Of a stretch of DNA of 64,000 nt, positions 38,197-48,369 are shown in pieces. The stretch covers positions 124,001 to 188,000 of the forward strand of contig NZ_BJXA01000001.1 in the NCBI RefSeq assembly GCF_007990755.1. Direction: 5' to 3'. The stretch's first letter is position 1; each line of letters opens with the position of its first letter. Both the position numbers and the translations under genes were made by a program. The notes beneath the pieces were generated by a model. The model saw nothing but the letters and a program-made list of their open reading frames with translations. It searched no databases and was not told where the DNA came from. Origin of the DNA: Nocardia ninae NBRC 108245. GTDB taxonomy: Bacteria; Actinomycetota; Actinomycetes; Mycobacteriales; Mycobacteriaceae.

Positions 38197-39054
38197 CTAC
38201 TCCTGACGGAACCGGATCACCCCGGACCATGGACGGCGCATGGGCTTGCGAAGGTCAGGCGCGGGCAGATACGTGAACGGGCGCAGGAACCAGGGGGCGC
38301 GGCGGTATTTGCGCGCGTGTACCAGCAGTTCTTCCACCTCCAACGGCTGCCAGCCGAGTTCTTCGAAGAAGGTGAGCCCGCCCGGCGGCTCGAACTTCAT
38401 CGGCGCGTTCTCCAGCAAGGACTCCGAACGCATCCGCAGCGTGCCGAGGTTGGTGTCGGCCATCCACCACGCGACCTCCGGCCTGGTCAGTGCACGGACC
38501 AGGTCGGTAACGGTGTCGACGTCGAGGTAGAACAGCAACCCCTCGGTGAGCACCAGCGCCTTGCTCGCACGGGCGGTGACCGGGCCGATCGCACCGAGCG
38601 CCTCGTCGAGGAACTTCTCTCTCGCTTCGGGATCGGCGAGGTCCACGGCCCGGCGAATCAGCACGCAGTGCGGGGTTTCGCCGGCCAGACTCGCCTCCTT
38701 CTCCTCGAGAATCTCGGGAAGGTCGGCTTCGACCCAGACGAAGTCGGCGGGCAGGTCGAGACGGTACGGGCGGGTGTCCAGGCCGGCGGCCAGGTTCAAG
38801 ATCCGGTCGCAGCCCTCATTGATGGACTTGCTGATGAGGTCGTCCATGAGTTTGGTGCGGGCGATCACCGGCCAGCCGTTGCGCATGATGCTGGGTGCGG
38901 CGTCGGCGATGGCGTAGCCCTGGGGGCCGGCGAGCCGGTCGGCCAGCGGGTCCTGGAACAGCGCGTCGGGGCGTGCCGTTTCGCGGGCCCGGTAGGCGGC
39001 CACCCACCGGGCGGTGTCCGACACGTTCGAGATAGGTGCTTCTCCGCCAACCAT
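38197..39054 (-). CDS. SAM-dependent methyltransferase, TIGR00027 type
   Basis: A 285-residue protein of the large actinobacterial family of putative O-methyltransferases. It starts with S-D-T-A-R-W-V-A-A-Y-R-A-R-E-T, has N-L-A-A-G-L-D-T-R-P-Y-R-L as the SAM-binding loop, and E-G-L-L-F-Y-L as post-motif. The frame extends upstream, but the ATG at 39054 (M-V-G-G-E-A-P) starts the family pattern. Methyl acceptor unknown. It lies between cbbR and the convergent reductase gene; no functional link to either is visible. Confidence 0.88.
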   Translation of the reverse strand: MVGGEAPISNVSDTARWVAAYRARETARPDALFQDPLADRLAGPQGYAIADAAPSIMRNGWPVIARTKLMDDLISKSINEGCDRILNLAAGLDTRPYRLDLPADFVWVEADLPEILEEKEASLAGETPHCVLIRRAVDLADPEAREKFLDEALGAIGPVTARASKALVLTEGLLFYLDVDTVTDLVRALTRPEVAWWMADTNLGTLRMRSESLLENAPMKFEPPGGLTFFEELGWQPLEVEELLVHARKYRRAPWFLRPFTYLPAPDLRKPMRRPWSGVIRFRQE

Positions 39055-39142
39055 GCGGCTCAGTTTGACACAGCACCGACCGGTCGGCCTTGTGGTACAC
39101 ATCACGTCCCGAGTCGACCCAGAAGCGCTGCGCCAGAGGCTA

Positions 39143-40012
39143 TTACGCGGGGTGGAAGGCGTCGGCGCCGACCTCGCCGGGGTCCAGGATGTGGGTGAGG
39201 AACAACCGCGTGGTCGGTGTCGGAGTGCGAGTGGTGATGGCGTGCCAGGGACGATCCATGGGCGTGCCGGTGACGGGCAGTATGCGCAGGACGCCGGATT
39301 CGAGGTCCTGGGAGACGGCGTCACTGTGAATCAAGGTGACGCCCAATCCTTCTCGGGCCGCCGCGAGCACAGCGCCGTGGCTGCCGAGAGTCAGAGTGGG
39401 CGGGCTGATTTCGAGTTGGTCGAGCAGAGTGAGGGTGGCGTCACGGGTACCCGAGCCGCGCCCGCGCAGTAGCCAGGTGGTGCGCAGCGGATCCTGATCG
39501 GCGGCCCCGACCACGATGAGATGGCTGGGTCTGCGAGCGCGGATGACCAGCCCGGTATTGCGGGGCGGGCGGCCTGCGATGACGAGATCTGTTTCGTGGT
39601 GCTGCAATTCGAGGAACAGCACATCGCGCGGATGCACCGACAAGCTCAGTTCGATGTCGGGGTAGCGGTTGCGGAACGCGGCCAGCGGACGCAGCAGGAC
39701 GTATTCGCCCGCGGTGGCCACTACCCCGATGCGTAGTCGCCCGGTCTCGGCCTGCTGGACCGCGGCGTGCGCCTCCTTCATCAGACCCAGGATGCTGCGG
39801 CAGTACTCGGCGTAGATGCGGCCCGCTTCGGTGAGCGCGATGCCGCGCCCGGATTTGGCGACCAGCTTGGCGCCCAGCTGCTTCTCGATGTGGGCGACGG
39901 CGGCGGAGACTGCGGCCTCGGTGATGTGCAGCTGAGTCGCGGCGCGGCGGATGCTGCTGAGCCGGGCGACCACCAGGAATGTTTCCATCCTGGCCGCACT
40001 GACCGCTCCCAT
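39143..40012 (-). CDS. cbbR: LysR-type regulator, probable CbbR
   Basis: A 289-residue LysR-family protein. The N-terminal helix-turn-helix includes R-M-E-T-F-L-V-V-A-R and A-A-V-S-A-A-V-A-H-I-E-K-Q-L-G, followed by A-L-T-E-A-G-R-I. The rest is the effector-binding domain. It is transcribed away from cbbL, with 334 bases between, the standard place of CbbR, which activates Calvin-cycle genes in response to metabolites such as NADPH or RuBP. The assignment rests mainly on position. Confidence 0.85.
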   Translation of the reverse strand: MGAVSAARMETFLVVARLSSIRRAATQLHITEAAVSAAVAHIEKQLGAKLVAKSGRGIALTEAGRIYAEYCRSILGLMKEAHAAVQQAETGRLRIGVVATAGEYVLLRPLAAFRNRYPDIELSLSVHPRDVLFLELQHHETDLVIAGRPPRNTGLVIRARRPSHLIVVGAADQDPLRTTWLLRGRGSGTRDATLTLLDQLEISPPTLTLGSHGAVLAAAREGLGVTLIHSDAVSQDLESGVLRILPVTGTPMDRPWHAITTRTPTPTTRLFLTHILDPGEVGADAFHPA

Positions 40013-41789
<1,777 letters not shown>

Positions 41790-41809
41790 AACCCCTTGGA
41801 GCCCGAGCC

Positions 41810-42232
41810 ATGTACCTGCGTCACGGAACGTTTTCGTACCTGCCGGAGTTCACCGACGCGGAGATCTCCGCCCAGGTGCGCTACGCGCTGCTCAACAGCT
41901 GGCCGGTGTCCATCGAATACACCGACGACCCGCATCCCCGCAACGCCTACTGGGAGATGTGGGGGCTGCCGCTGTTCGATCTGGACGAGCCCGACGGTGT
42001 GCTCGCCGAGATCAATGCCTGCCGTGCGACTTTCCCGCACCACTACATCCGGGTGCTCGCCTACGACGCCCGCTTCGGCAGGCAGACCACGGCGCTGAGT
42101 TTCCTGGTGCAGCGCCCGGCCGACGAACCGGGTTTCCTGCTCACCCGGCTGGAGGGTCCGGATCGGCAGCAGAAGTACGGCCTGCACTCCTACGCCACCG
42201 ACGACCGCCGGGGACAGCGGTATGGCGGCTGA
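41810..42232 (+). CDS. cbbS: Ribulose-bisphosphate carboxylase small subunit
   Basis: A 140-residue small chain. It has G-T-F-S-Y-L-P near the start, the conserved [11 protein letters not shown], and a C-terminal extension (from about residue 100) that is characteristic of red-type small subunits, where it forms a beta-hairpin in the central pore. GGAG lies eight bases before the ATG. The end overlaps cbbX by eleven bases. Confidence 0.96.
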   Translation: MYLRHGTFSYLPEFTDAEISAQVRYALLNSWPVSIEYTDDPHPRNAYWEMWGLPLFDLDEPDGVLAEINACRATFPHHYIRVLAYDARFGRQTTALSFLVQRPADEPGFLLTRLEGPDRQQKYGLHSYATDDRRGQRYGG

Positions 42233-43238
42233 GGCCAACGGTTTCCGGCTGCACCGTCCCGGCACCGGGGACGGCAGGCCGGTGCGGGCCGAACCCGCCG
42301 AGGCTCCGGTCGAGCCGGAGATCCTCGACGACGACGCGGTGCTCGATCTGTCGACCGACATCGCGGGCAACGATGTGGAGGACACGCTGCGCAGGCTCGA
42401 CGCCGAACTCGTCGGCCTGGCGAACGTCAAGCGCCGGGTGCGCGAGATCGCGGCACTGCTGCTGATCGACCGGGCCCGGCAGCGGTTCGGGCTGAGTGCG
42501 TCGCGGCCCACCATGCACATGAGCTTCACCGGCGGGCCGGGCACCGGCAAGACCACCGTCGCGCTGCGGATGGCCGAGATGCTGCACGCCTTGGGCTACA
42601 TCCGGAAACCGAAGGTGCACACCGTCACCCGCGACGACCTGGTCGGTCAGTTCATCGGCCACACCGCGCCGAAAACCAAGGAGGCGCTGGCCAAGGCGGC
42701 CGGCGGGGTGCTGTTCATCGATGAGGCCTACTACCTGTTCCGGCCGGAGAACGAGCGGGACTACGGGCAGGAGGTCATCGAGATCCTGTTGCAGGAGATG
42801 GAGAACGAGCGCGCCAGCCTGGTGGTGATCTTCGCGGGCTACCCGGATCGGATGGAGCGGTTCTTCTCCGCCAATCCCGGGTTGTCCTCGCGGGTGGCCC
42901 ATCATCTGGAGTTCGCCGACTACACCCACGCGGAGCTGCTCGGCATCGCCGATCTCATGGTGGCGCGGGAGAACTTCCGCTTCGACGAGCCCGCGCAGAC
43001 CGCCTTCGCCGAATACCTGGCGCTGCGGATGACCCGGCCGCGGTTCTCCAACGCGCGCAGCGTGCGCAACGCACTGGACCGCTGCCGGTTGCGGCAGGCC
43101 AAGCGGTTGGTGGAGCTGCGCAGGCCGCTGCGCAAGACCGATCTGATCACGCTGACCGACCAGGATGTCTACGGCAGCAGCGTGTTCACCGACAGCACCG
43201 CACCGCAGGACGGGCCGAGCGCGCGGGCCCCAGCGTGA
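42222..43238 (+). CDS. cbbX: CbbX, red-type RuBisCO activase (AAA+)
   Basis: A 338-residue AAA+ ATPase that remodels inhibited RuBisCO by pulling on the large-subunit C-terminus. About 50 leading residues are variable. Then come Walker [10 protein letters not shown] near 107, the pore-loop region F-I-G-H-T-A-P, Walker [11 protein letters not shown] near 165, and the sensor 1 region A-G-Y-P-D-R-M. S-A-R-S-V-R-N-A-type arginines ([11 protein letters not shown]) follow. It overlaps cbbS by eleven bases, so subunit and activase are made together. Confidence 0.96.
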   Translation: MAAEANGFRLHRPGTGDGRPVRAEPAEAPVEPEILDDDAVLDLSTDIAGNDVEDTLRRLDAELVGLANVKRRVREIAALLLIDRARQRFGLSASRPTMHMSFTGGPGTGKTTVALRMAEMLHALGYIRKPKVHTVTRDDLVGQFIGHTAPKTKEALAKAAGGVLFIDEAYYLFRPENERDYGQEVIEILLQEMENERASLVVIFAGYPDRMERFFSANPGLSSRVAHHLEFADYTHAELLGIADLMVARENFRFDEPAQTAFAEYLALRMTRPRFSNARSVRNALDRCRLRQAKRLVELRRPLRKTDLITLTDQDVYGSSVFTDSTAPQDGPSARAPA

Positions 43239-43254
43239 CGAGATCGAGGCGCCC

Positions 43255-44370
43255 ATGCCAGAGGGACTGAAGACGCTCACCCGCTACACGATCGAGGAGG
43301 AGCACCGGCACCCCGGCTCCTCCGGTGAGTTCTCCGCGTTGGTGAATGTCGTAGCGACCGCGACGAAGATCATCGCCAACCAGGTGACCAGGGGCGCCAT
43401 TGTCGGTTCGCACTGGGGGACGGCAGGAGGCGTAGCCGACGGGGTAGGTGAACACAGCGCGGCCGAGCCGGACAATCTGCCGCCGACGGTGCACCGCAGG
43501 CTCGATGCCATCGCCAACGACATCATGGTGGCCGAAACCCAGTGGACGGGGCACCTGGCGGCGCTGCTGTCGGAACAGATGCCGACCATTCATCCGGTGC
43601 CCGACGCGCATCGGCGCGGCAAGTATCTGCTGGCCTTCGATCCGCTCGACGGGTCGTCCAATATCGACGTGAATCTGCCCGTCGGAACGATTTTCAGCGT
43701 GCTCCGGTCGCCGGACAACGGTGCACCCGCCGCCGAGGACTTCCTGCAACCGGGTGTGCGCCAGGTCTGTGCCGGGTTCACGCTGTACGGGCCCGCGACC
43801 ATGCTGGTGATCACCACCGGCAGCGGTGTCGACGGTTTCACCCTGGACCGGGAGATCGGCGCGTTCGTGCTCACCCATCCGCGGATGCGCATTCCCGAGG
43901 ACACCTCGGGATTCGCGATCAATGCCGCCAACGAGCGGTTCTGGGAGCGGCCGGTGCGCAGGTATGTGCACGAGTGCCTGGACGGCGTGGAAGGACCGCG
44001 TGGGCGGGATTTCAATATGCGCTGGGTGGCGTCGCTGGTCGCGGACACCTTCCACATTCTGACCAGGGGCGGGGTCTATCTGTATCCGCACGACACTCGA
44101 CCGCCGGCGCGTCCGGGTCGGGTGTCGTTGCTCTACGGCGCCAATCCGATCGCGTTCATCGTCGAACAGGCCGGTGGGTGGGCGACCACGGGTGGTGAGC
44201 GGGTGCTGGAGGTGCCGCCGGAGCAGGTGCATCACCAGGTGCCGCTGATCTTCGGGTCGCGCAACGAGGTCGAGCGGATCGAGCGCTATCACAGCGAGCC
44301 CGACGAGGGGCACGTCTTCGACAGCTCGTTGTTCGGGACGCGTTCGCTGTTCCGGCCCGCGCCGCACTGA
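43255..44370 (+). CDS. fbp: Fructose-1,6-bisphosphatase, class I
   Basis: A 371-residue phosphatase that regenerates fructose 6-phosphate in the Calvin cycle; enzymes of this class may also act on sedoheptulose bisphosphate. The metal-binding L-A-F-D-P-L-D-G-S-S-N-I-D is near residue 125, and Y-G-P-A-T-M-L and R-W-V-A-S-L-V-A-D substrate-site segments are present. ATG at 43255 has GAGG five bases upstream and is 16 bases after cbbX. The upstream codons in this frame belong to the cbbX overlap. Confidence 0.95.
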   Translation: MPEGLKTLTRYTIEEEHRHPGSSGEFSALVNVVATATKIIANQVTRGAIVGSHWGTAGGVADGVGEHSAAEPDNLPPTVHRRLDAIANDIMVAETQWTGHLAALLSEQMPTIHPVPDAHRRGKYLLAFDPLDGSSNIDVNLPVGTIFSVLRSPDNGAPAAEDFLQPGVRQVCAGFTLYGPATMLVITTGSGVDGFTLDREIGAFVLTHPRMRIPEDTSGFAINAANERFWERPVRRYVHECLDGVEGPRGRDFNMRWVASLVADTFHILTRGGVYLYPHDTRPPARPGRVSLLYGANPIAFIVEQAGGWATTGGERVLEVPPEQVHHQVPLIFGSRNEVERIERYHSEPDEGHVFDSSLFGTRSLFRPAPH

Positions 44371-44400
44371 AATCTGTTGTCCGGCCATCGAGGAGGTGCC

Positions 44401-45279
44401 ATGTCGGTCAAGCATCCCGTCGTCGCGATCACCGGGTCATCCGGTGCGGGAACGACCAGCGTCACGCGGACCTTTCAGGAGATATTCCGCAGAGAAGGCA
44501 TCAATGCCGTTGTGGTGGAGGGTGATTCGTTTCATCGCTACGACCGCAACGAGATGAAGCTGGCGCTCGCCGAGGCCGAACAGCATCGCGACCTCACCTT
44601 CTCTCATTTCGGCGAGGACGCGAATCTGCTCGAGGAACTGGAGCGGTTGTTCCGCGATTACGGCGAGACCGGGGTCGGGTCGGTGCGCAAATATCTGCAC
44701 GACGATTCCGAAGCCAAACCGTACGGGCAGCCCGCTGGGACGTTCACGCCGTGGGAGGATCTGGCGCCCGGCAGCGATCTGCTGTTCTACGAAGGGCTGC
44801 ACGGTGCTGCGGTGACCGACACGGTGAACGTTGCGCGGTATGCGGATCTGCTCGTCGGGGTGGTGCCGATCGTGAACCTCGAATGGATTCAGAAGGTGAT
44901 CCGCGACAAGACCGAACGGGGTTACTCCAGCGAGGCGGTGATCGACACGATCCTGCGCCGCATGCCCGACTACGTGAAATACATCTGCCCGCAGTTCTCC
45001 CACACCTACGTCAACTTCCAGCGCGTGCCCACTGTGGACACCTCGAACCCGTTCATCGCCCGCAGCATTCCCACCGCCGACGAGAGTTTCGTCGTCATTC
45101 GTTTCGCCGATCCCAAGGTGATCGACTTTCCTTACCTGCTGTCGATGCTGCACGACTCGTTCATGTCGCGCCCCAACTGCATCGTGGTGCCCGGCGGGAA
45201 GATGGACCTGGCCATGCAGCTCATCTTCACGCCGTTGATTTTGCGGTTGATGGACAAGCGCCCCAAACGATCTCGCTGA
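44401..45279 (+). CDS. prkB: Phosphoribulokinase
   Basis: A 292-residue bacterial-type phosphoribulokinase that makes ribulose 1,5-bisphosphate from ribulose 5-phosphate with ATP. The P-loop G-S-S-G-A-G-T-T-S is near residue 12, V-V-E-G-D-S-F-H-R-Y-D at 38, and F-Y-E-G-L-H-G-A is the Walker-B-like segment. GAGGAGG at 44390-44396 precedes the ATG at 44401. It follows fbp by 30 bases in the same operon. Confidence 0.95.
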   Translation: MSVKHPVVAITGSSGAGTTSVTRTFQEIFRREGINAVVVEGDSFHRYDRNEMKLALAEAEQHRDLTFSHFGEDANLLEELERLFRDYGETGVGSVRKYLHDDSEAKPYGQPAGTFTPWEDLAPGSDLLFYEGLHGAAVTDTVNVARYADLLVGVVPIVNLEWIQKVIRDKTERGYSSEAVIDTILRRMPDYVKYICPQFSHTYVNFQRVPTVDTSNPFIARSIPTADESFVVIRFADPKVIDFPYLLSMLHDSFMSRPNCIVVPGGKMDLAMQLIFTPLILRLMDKRPKRSR

Positions 45280-45326
45280 ACGGCGATAAAATTGGCGGGG
45301 TCAGCAGCCGACTTCAGGAGGAAATG

Positions 45327-45749
45327 ATGAGTCAGCTTCCTCAGTCACAGCAGTCCCGCTCGCCCCTCGCCGGCGTCGGCGATTTCCTGCGCAAGATCGT
45401 GCCGTTCGTCGGATCCGGCTCCAGCGGTGATCTGCGGGTCGAAGAAGCACCGGACAAGGACAACTACCACGTCGTGCGCGTCGAGATCCCCGGGATCGAT
45501 CCCGATCGGGACCTCGAGGTCTCCGTGCAAGACGGGCATTTGACGATCAAGGCCGAACGCAGCGAAGAACGTTCGGTCGGCGGATACTCCGAATTCCGCT
45601 ACGGATCGCTCATGCGCACCGTCGCGCTGCCCGCGGGAGCGCGAGACGACGACATCGCCGCGACCTACGCGAACGGGATCCTCAGCGTGCGGATCCGGAT
45701 GAATGAATCCGCAAGTTCTGCGCGGAAGATCCCGGTGAAGATGGAGTAG
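45327..45749 (+). CDS. Small heat-shock protein (Hsp20 family)
   Basis: A 140-residue alpha-crystallin-type chaperone. The domain spans about residues 45-125, with V-E-I-P-G-I-D-P-D-R-D-L-E-V and the closing A-T-Y-A-N-G-I-L-S-V-R-I motif. AGGAGG at 45317-45322 fits the second ATG (45327) better than the ATG at 45324. It lies 47 bases after prkB in the same direction and is probably the last gene of the cbb operon, where it might protect RuBisCO or its activase; this link rests on position only. Confidence 0.9.
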   Translation: MSQLPQSQQSRSPLAGVGDFLRKIVPFVGSGSSGDLRVEEAPDKDNYHVVRVEIPGIDPDRDLEVSVQDGHLTIKAERSEERSVGGYSEFRYGSLMRTVALPAGARDDDIAATYANGILSVRIRMNESASSARKIPVKME

Positions 45750-45766
45750 GTCGCGCACTCGATTTG

Positions 45767-45860
45767 CCTGTGCGGCACCCTTCGGCACCCTCGGCGCAGG
45801 CCCCGTTCGTTGTCCGCGTGCGCCCGCTGAGGGATACCGCAACGGCGGGTGCCGCACAGG
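45767..45860. repeat. Perfect 14-bp inverted repeat after the cbb operon
   Basis: CCTGTGCGGCACCC at 45767-45780 and GGGTGCCGCACAGG at 45847-45860 are exact inverse copies, 66 bases apart. The arms could pair in a large terminator stem behind hsp20 or be a pair of protein-binding sites before the SnoaL-like gene. Confidence 0.55.
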
Positions 45861-45946
45861 CTGGTGCCCTTACTCGTCTCGCGGTGCCGCTTCTGAGTTA
45901 CTCTCGATCAACCCTATTCAACGAGTTGCATATGCGAGGTACAGGG

Positions 45947-46360
45947 ATGACTACGTTCCGCGAAGCCGTCGAGGCCAGGGACAGCGAGGCGATGGCGGCG
46001 GTGCTCGCCGAGAACGTCGTGTTCACCAGCCCGGTGGCGTTCAAGCCCTACCCGGGCAAGGCGATCACCGCCGCGATCCTGCGCGGGGTGTTGCGCGTCT
46101 TCGAGGACTTCCGGTACGTGCGCGAGATCGCCAACGCGGACGGCCGCGACCACGCTCTGATCTTCGAAGCCACCGTCAACGGCAAAACCGTCAACGGCTG
46201 CGACTTCCTGCACTACGACGAGAACGGCCTGATCGACAGCCTCACCGTCATGATCCGGCCCCTCTCCGCCGCCCAGGCCCTAGCCGAAGCGATGGCCGCG
46301 CAATTCCCGCGTATCCAAGAGGAAGCCTTGGCCGCCACCCAAGCCCAGCCCTCTTCGTAG
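45947..46360 (+). CDS. SnoaL/NTF2-like protein
   Basis: A 137-residue cone-shaped NTF2-fold protein. The start T-T-F-R-E-A-V-E-A-R-D, then L-A-E-N-V-V-F-T-S-P-V, and F-E-A-T-V-N-G-K-T-V-N-G-C-D-F-L-H with D-E-N-G-L-I-D-S-L-T-V-M-I-R-P follow the SnoaL-like pattern. Members may be isomerases, cyclases or ligand-binding proteins, so function is open. GAGG lies seven bases before the ATG at 45947; an ATG at 45932 is an alternative. Confidence 0.85.
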   Translation: MTTFREAVEARDSEAMAAVLAENVVFTSPVAFKPYPGKAITAAILRGVLRVFEDFRYVREIANADGRDHALIFEATVNGKTVNGCDFLHYDENGLIDSLTVMIRPLSAAQALAEAMAAQFPRIQEEALAATQAQPSS

Positions 46361-46398
46361 GCGCGATACGACGTTCGCAGCTCGGAGCTGAACGGTCG

Positions 46399-46426
46399 TG
46401 CTACGCCGACGCACTGCCGCGTAGCA
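46399..46426. terminator. Hairpin between convergent SnoaL-like and dinB genes
   Basis: TGCTACGC at 46399-46406 pairs perfectly with GCGTAGCA at 46419-46426 across a twelve-base loop, 38 bases after the SnoaL-like stop. Confidence 0.5.
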
Positions 46427-46598
46427 TGGCCGTTCTCGGGAGCCCGTTCTCTGGCGACGCTCCTGTTCTCCCAGCTCGATGGCTGAAGTGCCAGTGTGCT
46501 TCGGAATCCCGAACGGGCCCCCGGCCGACCACGCGCCTCGCACCTCATTCCCCTTGCGGGACTGCGGTGGTCGGGCCCGCAGGCCCGGCATCGTCGGG

Positions 46599-47831
46599 TC
46601 AGTCCGGCAACAAGGGAACCGACAGATCTTCACCGCGGCGGAGGAGTGCGGCGCGGGTGATGGCGGTGGAGCCGAAACGGTGGCGTAGGTCGTCGAGGGT
46701 GGCGTCGAGGGTGTTGGTGGCGCGGGGGTCGAAGGGGAGGGGGAGTTGGAAGGGGTCGGCGTCGGTGAGGTTGGTCAGGGACAGGCCGATCAGGGTGAGG
46801 CCGCGTTCCTCGATGGTCGGCATGGCGGTGGCCAGTAAAGACAGGGCGGCTTGTAAGAGGGTGTCGGTGTGGTCGGTGGCTTCGGGCAGGGTGTGCGAGC
46901 GGGTGGCTCGGGTGAAGTCGTCGAAACGCATGCGTAGCACCACGGTTCGGCAGATGCGGTCGGCGGCGCGGAGGCGGCGGCCGAGGCGGTCGGTCAGGCC
47001 GTGCAGGTAGGCCTCGATTTCGTCGGGTGGGTGGGGTGCGCGGCCGAGGGCGCGCTGGGCGCCGATGGATCGGCGGCGGACACCGGTTTCGACGCGGCGG
47101 GGGTCGCGGGCCCAGGACAGGGCGTAAAGGTGGCGGGCGGCGGCGGGGCCGAGGATGGCGCGCAAAGGGCTTTCGCCGAGATCGGCGAGCTGTCCGACTC
47201 GGGTGATGTTGTGTTCGTGCAGGGTACGGGCGGTGACTTCGCCGACGCCCCAGAGTCTTTCGATCGGCAGCGGATGCAGGAATTCGAGTTCGCCGTCGGG
47301 TGGCACGAAACGCAGGCCGTCGGGTTTGGCGACGGCGCTGGCGACCTTGGCCAGGAATTTGGTGCGGGCGATGCCGACCGAGATGGGCAGCCCGACCTCG
47401 TCGCGCACCCGGGCGCGTAACCGTTCGGCGATACCGATCGGCGCACCCGCGATCCGGCGCAGGCCGCCGACATCGAGAAACGCTTCATCGATCGAGATGC
47501 CCTCGACGACAGGGGTGGTGTCGTGAAAGACCTCGAACACCGCCTTGCTCGCCGCCGCGTAGGCCGCCATGCGCGGCGGCACCACGATCGCGTGCGGGCA
47601 CAACCGCCGCGCCTGCCCGCCGTTCATCGGCGTGCGCACCCCGAACGCCTTCGCCTCATAACTCGCCGCGAGCACCACCCCACCGCCGACGATGACCGGC
47701 TTGCCGCGCAACCGCGGGTTATCGCGTTGCTCGACAGCCGCATAGAACGAATCGAGGTCGGCATGCAGAATCGACGACTCGGCCCGCGCCACGATCCGCG
47801 GGCGGGAGGCGGGTGCGTCGGACACGAACAT
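46599..47831 (-). CDS. dinB: DNA polymerase IV (Y family)
   Basis: A 410-residue translesion polymerase. The catalytic aspartate block H-A-D-L-D-S-F-Y-A-A-V-E is near residue 22, and S-I-D-E-A-F-L-D holds the other metal-binding acids near residue 112. The little finger follows and the C-terminus P-F-Q-L-P-L-P-F is a plausible beta-clamp-binding motif. The frame is open to 47888, but ATG at 47831 begins M-F-V-S-D-A. That ATG lies inside a LexA-type palindrome at 47825-47838, so expression is probably damage-induced and the message leaderless or nearly so. Confidence 0.93.
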   Translation of the reverse strand: MFVSDAPASRPRIVARAESSILHADLDSFYAAVEQRDNPRLRGKPVIVGGGVVLAASYEAKAFGVRTPMNGGQARRLCPHAIVVPPRMAAYAAASKAVFEVFHDTTPVVEGISIDEAFLDVGGLRRIAGAPIGIAERLRARVRDEVGLPISVGIARTKFLAKVASAVAKPDGLRFVPPDGELEFLHPLPIERLWGVGEVTARTLHEHNITRVGQLADLGESPLRAILGPAAARHLYALSWARDPRRVETGVRRRSIGAQRALGRAPHPPDEIEAYLHGLTDRLGRRLRAADRICRTVVLRMRFDDFTRATRSHTLPEATDHTDTLLQAALSLLATAMPTIEERGLTLIGLSLTNLTDADPFQLPLPFDPRATNTLDATLDDLRHRFGSTAITRAALLRRGEDLSVPLLPD

Positions 47832-47838
47832 ATGTTCG
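47825..47838. promoter_or_regulatory. LexA (SOS) box over the dinB start codon
   Basis: CGAACATATGTTCG is a perfect 14-base palindrome. Actinobacterial LexA sites follow CGAAC-N4-GTTCG, and this fits exactly. The dinB ATG is part of it, so bound LexA would cover the start of the transcript. Confidence 0.75.
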
Positions 47839-47900
47839 CATAGCCCACCGACATCCGGAACCCGGGTGATCGAACAGAACGCGCGCAATCTACGGTTTAA

Positions 47901-47908
47901 CTACGTAG
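47901..47908. promoter_or_regulatory. Candidate BlaI operator
   Basis: CTACGTAG is a perfect palindrome in an A/T-rich patch, about 65 bases upstream of the BlaI-like start. BlaI/MecI repressors bind TAC/GTA dyads, so this is a plausible autoregulatory site. The match is short. Confidence 0.35.
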
Positions 47909-47973
47909 CAATTCGGACGAACCGGTACGCTGGCCCGACGGCACGGCACGTTTTGGATGAGGGAGTCGGTACG

Positions 47974-48369
47974 GTGCGCGGATTTGGAGACCTGGAGGCG
48001 GTGATCATGGACCGCATCTGGGATCGGGACGCAGAGGACACCACGGTGCGCGAGATATTCGACGAGTTGTCCGCGCAGCGCGACATCGCCTACACCACCG
48101 TCATGTCCACCATGGACAACCTGCACCGCAAGGGCTGGCTGGCGCGCGAGCGCGCGGGCAAGGCTTACCGGTACTGGCCGACGCTGACCCGTGAGGAGCA
48201 CAGCGCCCGGCTCATGCTCGAGGCGCTCGGCGCGGGCGGCCGCTCCGATCTGGTGCTGAGCCATTTCGTGGACCGGATCAGCGCCGAGGAATCGGCGGGC
48301 TTGCGCGCCGCGCTACGCAGGCTCACCGCCCGCAAGACGCCGGACGCACCGCCGGGCACCGCGCCATGA
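47974..48369 (+). CDS. BlaI/MecI family repressor
   Basis: A 131-residue winged-helix repressor. It starts F-G-D-L-E-A-V-I-M-D-R-I-W, has T-V-R-E-I-F-D-E-L and A-Y-T-T-V-M-S-T-M-D-N-L-H-R-K-G-W-L recognition sequence, and R-Y-W-P-T-L-T-R-E-E. The GTG at 47974 has GGGAG eight bases upstream. Its stop overlaps the ATG of the M56 peptidase gene (ATGA). In known pairs the peptidase senses a signal at the membrane and the repressor is cleaved or released; beta-lactam sensing is not shown here, and no beta-lactamase gene is adjacent. Confidence 0.9.
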   Translation: MRGFGDLEAVIMDRIWDRDAEDTTVREIFDELSAQRDIAYTTVMSTMDNLHRKGWLARERAGKAYRYWPTLTREEHSARLMLEALGAGGRSDLVLSHFVDRISAEESAGLRAALRRLTARKTPDAPPGTAP

